From Vanrija pseudolonga (Eukaryota > Basidiomycota > Tremellomycetes > Trichosporonales > Trichosporonaceae): a stretch of DNA of 64,000 nucleotides. The stretch covers positions 1,488,001-1,552,000 of the forward strand of contig NC_085851.1 of NCBI RefSeq assembly GCF_020906515.1, given 5' to 3'. This document shows, one piece after another, positions 1 to 9,498 of the stretch (position 1 is the first letter of the stretch; every line of letters starts with the position of its first letter). The position numbers and the translations under genes were made by a program. The notes beneath the pieces are model-generated. The model was not told where the DNA came from. It worked only from the letters and a program-made list of their open reading frames with translations, and ran no database searches.

Positions 1-1
1 G

Positions 2-235
2 CGTGGTATCGGTCGCCGCGGTATCCTCAAGGCGACGGCCCGTGGATGGGTCAAGGCCCGCCTCCGTGGTGGCCAGGAGGTCCGCCTGCAGCCCGGCGCG
101 CCGGTCGCGCAGAACGTCGGCGGCGAGTTCATCGTCGGTGTGCCGCAGCAGGGCGGCGCGTACGGCCCGCCCACGGCCAACCCGGCGGCACCCAAGGCCA
201 GCTCTGGATGGTTTGGCAAGAGCAAGAAGCAGTGA
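2..235 (+). CDS. 3' end of an unrecognised protein gene (partial)
   Basis: The reading frame entering at base 2 runs 77 codons to a TGA at 233-235, so only the C-terminal end of the protein is present. The fragment is basic at first (RGIGRRGILKATARGW), then has a Gly/Pro/Gln-rich stretch, and ends in a lysine-rich tail (GWFGKSKKQ). No domain is recognisable. I chose this frame over the two overlapping longer ATG-initiated frames because its residue use is balanced and it ends in a normal stop followed by an A/T-richer 3' flank, whereas the others read as arginine/serine-rich shadow translations. The gene starts outside the window and converges on the next gene, which ends at 714. Confidence 0.5.
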   Translation, partial: RGIGRRGILKATARGWVKARLRGGQEVRLQPGAPVAQNVGGEFIVGVPQQGGAYGPPTANPAAPKASSGWFGKSKKQ

Positions 236-713
236 GGGAGATTTGGGGAGACGAAAACGAAACGAAACGGTATGACGACTAGACTCCGGGGGGGATCTGC
301 CACAATGTCATACACGACTGCTTGGGCTTAGTTAGTACATTGTAGCATGATGCAATTGCAGTATCAACAGGACGGAATAGGGTGGGAGGGCATGCAGCAG
401 AGTTACAGTATTCACAATGCATGTAATGTACAACAATGAGCGGGGCGAACGGACACGAGCCAACGAGAAACGGAACGGAACAGCCTTGCGGCTCACGGGA
501 CGACGATGCAACCAGCAGACTGCATCACCGCCGAGCGTGTTTTTGGTAATTTTACAGTTTTAACACACACACACACACAGCACAGGCCCTACCGATGCAA
601 AGGGCCAACGGGTCAATGGGTATAGGGTATCGGCCAGGACGTGCAGACCGTCCTGGCATGAATCCGTGGCACTCACTCACTCGTTGAGTGAGTGCCACAC
701 ACACAACACTACC
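236..713. other. Convergent intergenic region (two 3' flanks) with an AC microsatellite
   Basis: This stretch separates the stop of the upstream + gene from the stop of the - gene ending at 714. It is less GC-rich than the coding DNA and holds a short (AC)n run near 565-578 (repeated ACAC). An inverted CACTCACTCACTC/GAGTGAGTG arrangement around 669-694 could form a hairpin at the 3' end of the - gene. No open reading frame of note is seen. Confidence 0.5.
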
Positions 714-3700
714 CTACATCTCGGGCAGCGACGCGGCCTTGTCCTCGTCGTTGTCGTCGCCGAACGAGAGGCGACGGCGGGGGCGCAACGGCTCCGAGAA
801 GCCCCAGCCGAAGGAGCCGAAGGAGGGCTGGCGGGTGCGGGCCGGGATGTCGATCGGCGGCGAGGTGGCGTGCGGCGACACGGCGGCGGCGGCGGGGACG
901 GCAGGCGGAGCAAGGGCAGGCGGCGCCGGAGTAGGAGCGGGGGCGGGGGCGGGGCGAGCAATAGCGGCCGCGGGGACAGCACGAGCCGAGGCGCGGGCGA
1001 AGTTGCTGGCACCGCGAGCACGGGGAGGAGCAGGGGCAGTAACGGGAGTAGCCGATCCGGAGGCAACAGCGGGCGTGAATCCGACAGCGCGCATCACAGT
1101 GCGCGCAGGGGCAGGGGCAACAGGAGCAGCAGGAGCAGGAGCCGGTCCGGGGGCAGCAGCAGTAGGCGTGAATCCGACAGTAGGCACCACAGTGCGCGGC
1201 GAGCGCGGGTCCGACGGCGTGTCGAGGACGAAAGGAGGCACCACGGCGGCGGGGTAAGGCGTGGACGGGCGCACGGCAATGGGGCTGGGCGGGTCGGCTC
1301 TCGTCACGGTCGCGTTGCCGCCGTTGAGCGGGCCGTCGACCAGGAAGGTGACGTGGACGTTAAGGGTGGGTGCGGCGGGGGCGGGGACGGCGGCGGTGGG
1401 GACGGCGGCGGTGGCGGCGTTGTGCGTGCCGCTGGGTCCGGCGTTGGCGTTGTTGGTGGGGATGCTGGCGTCGGTGTTGGCGCCGTCGCTGCCGAGCACA
1501 TTGTTGGGCGCACCGACCGTGCCGAAAGCCACAACCAACTCAGGGCAGCTGTTGAGGATGCCGCGGTAGTCCCAGTTGTCGCGGGGTGGGCCGGAGCAGA
1601 ACAGCGGGCCGGCGGCGGGCGCCCACGCCGAGACGAGGTGCTCGCCCTTGGGCGGGGGAAGGTGGGCGAACTTGCGCGAGGTGTCGATGTCGGGGTTGCG
1701 GAGGCGCGCGGCCGTCTCGGCGCGCGTGGGGCTCTTCTTGCCTGGCTCCTCGCGGCGCACGGGGAGGACAGGCGCACGCGGCTCGGCGGCCTCGGCGCGG
1801 GTGAGCTTGAGGGGCGCGGCGGGACGGGGCTCGGGCGTGGGCGGCGAGCGGACCTCGGCGCGGCCGGCACTCGCGGCATGGCTGGCGTACCGCTCGGCAG
1901 CGCTGTTGACCGCCTCGAGGTTGATGCCCCACAGGTTGTAGAACGGGTGCTTGGGGCCCTCGGCCGCCTGCATCTGCGCCTGCGAAGCCTCCGTTACCGG
2001 CACGTAGCGGGGGACGCGTGTCGGCGGCGAGCGCTTCGCGGCCTTGCGCTCTTCAACCTTGTCGAGGTACTCCTTGTAGAAAACGGGGCAGAACTGGCAA
2101 GGCTGGTACCCGTTCGGAACGATGGGCGGCGAGTCCTTGGTGCGCTTGCAGAACGGGCACGCAAAGGGGATGTCGTCGCCGAGCCAGTTGGGACGGCCGC
2201 GGTCGTCGCCGTTGTCGCCGTCGTCGTTGTGGTCGTCGCCTGGGTTGTGCCCGCCCGCGCTGGTCGCCGCGGCGCTAGTGGCACCACTGCCACCACCGCT
2301 GCCACTGCCAGAGGCAGAGCCGCCCTGCGACGAAGGCGCGGGCCCGGTGGCGGCCGAAGTGCCAGCGTTGTGAGTGCGAAGCGCAACCGTCGAGCGGCGA
2401 AGTGCGTCGAAGCGGTCGGCGGAGGCAATGTCCCACTGCATTTCTGTGTCGCCGTCGTCCGAAGGGGGAGAGCAGTGAGCGATGTACTCAGAAGGGTCGG
2501 AGCGCTCCGTGGTCGACGTCGCGAGCTCGTGTGGGGCGGTCGGAGCTGGGAAATAGTGGAGGGGCGCGGCGTGGTTGGAGAGGGAAGTACCGTCGCTGCC
2601 ACAGTTGGCACCGCAGACATGGGCGGGCTCGTTGTAGCTGTGGCCCGAGGCGGCCTCGTCGCGCTCGCGGCGGAGGATGGCGAGGTGGTCGTCCATGAGG
2701 AGCAGCTCGGCGCTGACGCGCTGACGACGCCCCGCGGCCTCGTCGTCCTCGACCTCGGGGGCAGCACTCGCAGCCTCGGTGGCACCCATGTAAGTCTGGC
2801 TGTAGATACCGTGGACTGCCATGATCTGGTCGGCAGGTGGCTGGAGCAAGAACGCCACGTGGGGAGCAGCCCAATCGGGGACAGGACCGTCGCTGTTCGT
2901 GTAGTAGTTGATCCTCTCGACGAACTCGCTGTGGGCGTTGAACACGCGAGCGACCTCGTGACGAGCCTGCCGATGCAGAGCGCCCAGGTCCAAGTCACCC
3001 TTGATGACCTTGTCGTGGAAGTCGCTTCCGCCCGTTCCCTCGCACTTGGGGAGAGGGAGCAGGTGCTCGAGCGCACCCGACAGGTACTCCTCGTATGGGG
3101 CGGTGCGGATGACGCCGGGCCCGCGCTCGTTGACAGTCACCTCAGGTTCAGGCAAGGTGTAGGTGATGTCGCCCTGGGTAGCGAAAGGGTTGTCATTCCA
3201 CAGGAGGGGCATGTCGTCGTAGTCGCGGTGGTGGGGGAGGCGGAAATCGAACGGGGTTGGCTTGGGGATGGTCGTCGAGGTACCACCTGTGTAGCCGCCG
3301 AGAGGTGGCATCCCGTAGAAGCCGGCGTTGGACTGGACGTTGTGGGTGTTGAAAACATGAGCGGTAGGTGGGAGAGGGAAATGGTAGGGCATGCCGCTCG
3401 TGGTGTTGAGGTCTGTTGCAGTGGGTGATGGTGGAGTAGGAGGCGCACAGAAGTTTGGTGTTGGTGGCACAAACCTGTCAGCACTTGCACCAAGCATCAC
3501 GCACCCCACTCACCCTCGATACACTCCGAAGCTCCCTTAAAGTGGTACGCAGTCTTGTTCTGGGTAGTCAGTGGCAAATCCAAAGCATGGGGCGTGCAGA
3601 GGGGACAGCTGGGGTTTGTTTGTGAAAGTGTGGCGCGAGTGTGGCGGTGTGTGTGGGTGGTGTTTACCGCCGCTGACTCGACTACGGACCCCAAGCGCCG

Positions 3701-4100
3701 GCGCACACCACCAACCACCAACAAAGGGAAGATGTCATGTTGTGTGGGTGGCACAAAATGGGGCGAGGGGGTGCAGGCTGTGCATCGCGGCGCAGAGCAA
3801 TGGGGAGGGGAGGGGAGAAACACTCACGCTGGTAGCGGCACCGCCGGTGACCTCAACCGCCGAGTGGATCGCCATGTCGGAACGAAGGAGGCCCTCCTTG
3901 GCCTCGGTGGCGGGCGAGTTGACGTCTTCGGCGCCGAGCACGGAGGGGGAGAGCGGCGCGAGGGTGGCAACGGGGGACCTGGGACTGTGCGCGTCGCCTG
4001 GGCGGCGGGGCATGACTTCGTTGTTGTTCGGCTGGGCGAGGCGATCGACAGTCTTGATGAGCTGGGCGGTGAACCCAGAGGTGGGGGGCGGGGTGCGCAT
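714..4100 (-). CDS. Large proline/alanine-rich protein of unknown function with a CxxC pair
   Basis: Exons read 5'-3' on the minus strand are 4100-3828, 3559-3514 and 3412-714, giving 1005 aa. The second exon is only 46 nt and joins in frame at GTGAGT donors; the third exon is entered at the CAACAG acceptor, because the nearer GACAG acceptor gives the wrong phase. The protein is mostly low complexity: a Ser/Gly-rich linker, then a Pro/Ala/Val-rich C-terminal 350 residues ending RRRLSFGDDNDEDKA. Two better-ordered parts stand out. One is a segment around residues 200-330 with acidic and aromatic residues (EEYLSGALEHLLPLPKC). The other is a CPFC...CQFC pair in the middle that could bind one zinc ion. 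I do not recognise the family. Its 5' side faces almost 3 kb without another gene, which suggests a long regulatory region or leader. The strand opposite is open for 920 codons, which is a composition effect. Confidence 0.7.
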
Positions 4101-7070
4101 GGTGCCGTACTGGGTGGGTGGGCGAGGAGCCCAGCAGAGTAGTAGTAGATAGAGAGTACGCTGGATGGGGGTGTTTTTGAGGGGGAGAGGTGAGCGAGGG
4201 AGAGTGATTGAGTGGGTGAGTTGGTAGGCAAGTCTGATGGCAAGAGATCAGATCTTATACCCGTCAACAGTGCACCAAACACCCCCACCCCCCGCCGCCG
4301 CGGCGCACGCCCAACGCGCCATCACCGGCAGCCCCAAAGAGCTCCCACGCCAAGGGAGTGTACAGTACCCCACAGGTCCGGTCGAGTCGCAGCACGAACA
4401 CGAGGACGGCGCGTGTGCACGGCGTCGGTGTGCACGGTGGAGAGCGAGGGCGTGCGACGAGTCGGTACATAGCGTGGCGGTGCGCACGGCGTCGGGGAGG
4501 ACGGGGTAGCAGGGTTCTGCGTGCGTGCTGGCCACGCACAGGCGGTGCTTCTCCCTCCCCTCACCTCTGCCAAATGATGCCAAAGGAGGTGCGCGGTATG
4601 CTGCGTGCGTGGGCCAAAGGCGCGACATTGTGACTCGACCCCAGCCCAGCGGCGTCATGGTTGATTGTGTGCACCCCCTCCCCACACCGCACCTTGCCCT
4701 CGTCGTCCGATCCCACGGCCAGATTTCGCCAAGAATAATGCACACCACGACCCAAGTCGCACTTCCCACTGCACGCCCGGGGCGAGACAGTGTGCGGTGC
4801 GACACGGTTGAATTGGCCGAGAGGTGAGGAGGCGGACAGCAGCAGGCTCAGCGCGTAACGTCCCAACACCACCCCCCGGCACTCTCGACCCATGTATACT
4901 GTTGCCCTTGCTTCATAGAGCATGCAGACGTTTTTTCTCGGCCCGAGATGCATCGGTGCGTGCTGGCGCCGCCGTTGCGTGGCTCAGTGTGGGGTGTGTG
5001 GAGGGGTGTCGTGGGGGTATTTTTGGCGCGCGCACCAAGCAGCCATTGCCGCCGGGCTTGGCGCGCTGTGCTTCCTAGGGCGTTGCAATGGGTTTGGCCG
5101 AGGCTTGAGGCCGGGCAAGCAAGGTGTGCGTGCTGGGTGGCCACTTGCTTGTCCCCACTGGGTGGCCAAAGTCACCACCGTCGCACCTAGCTATCCTTTT
5201 TTTTTTCCAGGCCGTCTCGTCTCACTCCTTGTCAACACACCCTCAACAAGGCAACATCACCCTCAGTAACACTTTGGGAGCCTTGGCCCTGGAAGCAGCC
5301 AGCTCTGCCCGACTCCCAGTCGCCCTCGCAACGTCCCGAAACATCGCCCCACTCGCACCCACTCTCACCCGCCCACGACCCACCCGCACGCCCACCCGCA
5401 GTGTTGATACGTCCTCTCGACCCACTCGCGCGATTATCGGCGAAAAGATATCTGTAATTGTCGTGTTGACGGCCTGCCGAGAAGCGCGGTGTGTTGGTCT
5501 GGCGGTTAGGGGTCCCTGGGCGCCCTCGTCTCCTCACCCGGTCATCGCCGTCAGCTCTGTGCCCGTCCTTTCGCCCCTTCATGCCAGTAATACCACCCCC
5601 TCTACACTTCCTTGCGCGAGAGTGTGGTCACCAGTCCAAGTCGTTTCAGAGTCTGATCCTAGTCAGGTCGAGTCCACCACCACCCACCCACCCATCACCA
5701 TCGCCCCACGCTTCGTTGTCGCTCGCCGTCCTTTGCCAGGCCTCGCTTTTACCACCTGAAGCACGACGTGTTCACTTCTGACAGATCCACCTGTTACTCA
5801 AGTGAGTAGTTGGTTTTAGGTGATTCTAGTGATGACCGAACTCGGTCGTCATCATCGCGGCCGCTGCGTCCCTCTCTCCTGTCGTTCTTCACCGTTTGCC
5901 GTTCTCCAAAGACAGATGCCCACTCCCCACTCTCTCATTATGATCGCCGCGAATCGAGCTGTTTCAGCGCGCTGTCATCAGCGACATGCTTTTACCACCA
6001 GAAACGGTCGCTGACGGACCGCTGATGCCGCTCCAGCCCATTCGTGTCGTCTGCCCTCGGCCCAGCCGCGTCCCCGGCTGAACACCAAGACGACCGCCAC
6101 TCTGCTGTCAGTACCAAACATCCCCTTAGGATGGAGGACTCGATGTCTCCCGAACGGCTCGCGTTGCTTGCGTTGCTCACGGCTGTCGACAACCCCAGTG
6201 ACAGACGCCTTTGCCCCAGTTGTTGACGGTGCGGACGGCGCCCTCTCCTCCTCTGCCTGCCGTGTCGGTCTTGTCCTGAGTCTGTGGTGCGCTGATTGCG
6301 CTCGTATCTTGTGGGAGTAAAGGTGTGTGAAAGAGGGGGAGCTCTGGAGGGTACCCATATGTCCTTTAACTGAACGCCGGCAGCCACAGCCTTCTCACCT
6401 CGAGTCGTATCACGTCCAGCGCGCTTCTCCTCGCTCCGTGGCTTGCGATCTTCCCAAGGTCTCCCTATTACCCTTGAGGGTTCTTTCGCTTTTCCTATTG
6501 TCCTGCTGTTCTTCTGTGCTGCGTTCCGCTTGCAGTGCTGTCCGCCCCGAAGGCTGGGGCCACCGGCGAGGCAGACCTGCCTCATGAGGCCCCGGCTCAA
6601 CCACCTACGCGCGCTCCACGTTCCGTCCCTGACCATTCTTTATTGCAGTACTTTACCATGCAGCTGGCGAAAAGATCGCTCGGGTGGCTTGGGAGGTACT
6701 TCTATTCGGGGCTTGATCGGGGAGGAGGTGGGAGGCAGGGGTACATATGCGGGTGCCACATCCACCATGGTTTTTGAACCAATGCCCGTTTCTTTCTTCG
6801 TTTCCATGTTACGTTACGTTAGAGTCATTGAATGCACTCTTAAATGACTTTGACGCAGAACTACCGTACTCAACTGTCGCGGTGGAAAGTGACGGAACGG
6901 GTGGGAGCGCCACATCGACGATCCGACGTGGGGCATTTTCTTCTTCTCCCCCCGCCTCAGCGCCCTTTACGAACCATTCCGCTCCACCTGCTCCTTTCAC
7001 AGCACACCCGCACATGCTGTTCATCTCTATGGATAGAATGTACAATGCTACTACTCTACATCATGACCGC
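4101..7070. other. Three-kilobase gene-free interval
   Basis: This lies between the start of the unknown - gene (4100) and the stop of NAB2 (7071). No frame in it reads like a conserved protein; the longest open frames (for example 5124-5759 on + and 5992-6636 on -) are rich in Ser/Arg/Pro and lack domains. It contains a T-run near 5200, pyrimidine-rich stretches on the + strand between about 5200 and 6650, a 9-bp hairpin at 5830-5851, and two near copies of a CTTTTACCACC element (about 5748 and 5988). It may be a promoter plus long 5' leader for the - gene, or may carry a non-coding transcript; the sequence alone does not decide. Confidence 0.5.
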
Positions 7071-8916
7071 CTAGCTCGACACCTGGAGCTCGGGCTCAGC
7101 GGGCTTGAACTCGCTCGCCCCGGGGTTGAGCTTCGAGTCGGCGGCTGGCGCAGCAAACTTTCTGCTTGCAGTCATGCCACCCGAGGCGATGCCACCGGCC
7201 GCTGCTGGTGCAGCTGCGGCCTTAAATGACTTCGCTCCGCCGGGCGTGGGCCTCGAAGCGGGGTGGGTGAACTTGCAGTCGGCTGAAATGTCAGCTTTGC
7301 TGCCGCGTGCATTGAGCAGCTGAACATACCTCTCGTGCAGCGCTCAGCGAATCGGCAGGGGCGCGCAGTCTTGCCATCGTCAAGGGCCGAATCTAAGGAG
7401 GCCTTGCCAACAGCCTCGGTGCTGTTGGTAGCTGGAGTCGTGGCGGCCGCATTTGACAGAGCGGGCGGAGGAATGGGGTTGCCGTTGGCGTCCTCGTGGC
7501 GGTACTGGCACTTGGGGTTGGTGCAGTTCTGGTATCGACACAAGACACGGCTAGGGCCAGCAGACTCGCCGTTGGCGGCCGCAGGGCTGACGTGGCTCTT
7601 GATGCACTCCGGGTCCTTGCAGTCCTTGCCGGCCTCACAAGCCTCCTCGCTCAGCACCATGCCCGTCTTCTCGTCGGCGACAGGCGAAGGGTGGCTGTAG
7701 ATGCAGCGTGCGTTGCTGCAGCCAACACCAAACTTGCACAGGGCGGTCGACGACGGCTTGGTCGGGATTGGGCCCAGCGAACCTCCCCGGGGCTGAATCG
7801 GCGACACAGCATGACCGCCGAGCTTGGTGCCAGCGGGAACTTTCGCAGGAGCCGGGCGCACTGGGGGTCGTGTGGCGGCGGGAGGGCGTCCTGGTCGGTT
7901 CTGAGGGGGTAAGCGACCATACGCATCTTTTCACCCACCTGCTGCTGCATGTTCGCCATCTGTTCCGCCATTGCGACCATGTTGGCCTGCATGGCCATCA
8001 TCTGCATCATCATTTCTTGTTGTCCGGGAGGGAATCCTTGGCCTGGGAAGCCCTGCGGACGGAACCCAGGCTGCTGATGCCTAGGCCCGGGGCCGAACCC
8101 GGGGCCGTTCATGTGGCCGCCCCGACCGTTGGCTGCTCCACGAACGTTCAATCCACCACGAAGAGGAGGGCCGCCAGGTCCACCGCCGCGAGGGCCGAGG
8201 CGGTCGCTCAAGCTTCGGCCGGGCTGTGGTCCGCCCTGAGGTCCACCGCGCGGGCCAGTCGGTGCGTTGTCGGGAACCCTGCGCTTGTTCTGCTCGTCGC
8301 CAGTGTTCTCAAACTTTCGCTTGGTGCCTTCGACGGCTGATGCGAACATGCGACTCCCAGCAGACGGGCCGGGGGCCGAGGCCTCGGCTGGGGCGTCTGC
8401 GACTTCCGGAGCGGATTCTGGCTCTGGTGCTGCTGGTGCGGCAAGCTTGTCGCGGCGGTCAAATAACCAGTCGAGGAAAGAGGCGTCAAAGTCGGGGCCA
8501 ACGACTGGGGTTGTCAGTTGAGGCCCCCCCCCTCCGCCGCGGACACTGCAACTCACGATCCTGCATTTCTGTCCTGACTTTCTCTGCTAAAGTCAGTTAT
8601 TGTTCTTCCTGTTGTTCTGTAAGAACGCACCACGAGCGTTGTCGTTGGCTGCAACATGTCAGCGATTGCCACCGAGGAACTTTCTCCCAACTCACCAAGC
8701 AACACGCAGACGTATTCTGCCATGACGCTGTCTTCCCTGGTCAGTACGAAGTCAAAGCCAAGCTCTTACCGTCTGACTCGGCCCACTCGCGTCGCTCAAG
8801 CTCGGCCTGCACCTCCTTCTGTTGCAATGTTAGTCACTGTGGTTGGTCTCGTGCGATGGGCGTGCACTGACCTGGAGGACAGCTGACTGCTCGGCAGTCA
8901 GAGTAGGAGTTGACAT
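7071..8916 (-). CDS. NAB2: Nab2/ZC3H14-type nuclear poly(A)-RNA-binding protein
   Basis: Eight exons on the minus strand (8916-8872, 8818-8770, 8731-8696, 8648-8631, 8586-8557, 8504-7939, 7900-7330, 7282-7071) give 508 aa. The N-terminal ~90 residues fit the PWI-like fold of Nab2 (MAEYVCVLL, then VGPDFDASFLDWLFDRR). A charged, RG/Met/Gln-rich middle follows, then four tandem CCCH zinc fingers of the Nab2 spacing C-x4/5-C-x4-C-x3-H: CKFGVGCSNARCIYSH, CEAGKDCKDPECIKSH, CRYQNCTNPKCQYRH and CRFAERCTRADCKFTH, the last completed across an intron. In characterised family members these fingers bind poly(A), control tail length and couple processing to mRNA export in the nucleus. Four fingers is fewer than the seven of budding yeast. 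Two of the exons are very short (18 and 30 nt). It is divergent from the coiled-coil gene at 9499. Confidence 0.9.
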
Positions 8917-9498
8917 GTTGGGTATTACGTTGCTGGGAATGTCGAGGTCTCAGAGGTCGCGCTGAGCGTCGAGTTGCAAAGTGAAAGGAACAAGAGTGAT
9001 GTTGGTCGAGTGACTTGGCACTTGGTCGAGAATAATAGCACAAGTGATTAGATCACAAGAGAGCAAGGAGGGTGGAGGCACAACTGAGTGGCAAAGAATC
9101 TCCGTTTTCCCGTCGTGTGGCGCCGCGTGGAAATCACGTGTGGGTCACGTGTTACTACCCTTAGAGGCTCGTGCCCAGAGGATCTTCCCTAATGAATTAA
9201 GGATTCAGGGGGGAATTGAATTGTTGTATTTCTGATTTGTGTAGGTGTTGTCGACTTGTTGACTTGTTTACAAAGTGGAGGCTGGCTGTTGCCAGCGGTC
9301 CTGGCGCGTGTCCAGGCGCGCGTTTCAAAAGTTCCAAGCCACCGCGATCCCGGCGGGTCATCAATGCGTCAAGCAGCGGCAGGCCACATCTCATCCCACA
9401 GTCACTTGGCTGGCCCAACAACAACATTGGACAACGACACGACGACACACAACACGACATCTTGACGACCTCTTTCACGACAACCCACTGCACGAACC
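8917..9498. promoter_or_regulatory. Divergent promoter region with paired CACGTG boxes
   Basis: This 582-bp interval lies between the starts of NAB2 (-) and the coiled-coil gene (+). Two E-boxes CACGTG sit at 9135-9140 and 9146-9151, five bases apart, the kind of site bound by bHLH factors such as Cbf1/USF relatives. No coding frame is supported. Confidence 0.5.

Noticed and set aside
666-3428. A 920-codon open frame on the + strand
   Set aside because: It lies exactly opposite the better-supported minus-strand gene, is dominated by Arg/Gly/Val, and is open only because strongly biased codons leave few stops in the antisense frame.
3475-3513. A shorter second intron (3513-3475) in the 1005-aa protein gene
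   Set aside because: The acceptor at 3475 gives the wrong phase; only the CAACAG acceptor at 3413 joins the small exon to the long frame.
5124-5759. A 211-codon + frame in the 3-kb gap
   Set aside because: Ser/Pro/Thr-rich throughout, begins upstream of a T-run resembling a splice or leader region, and has no recognisable domain.
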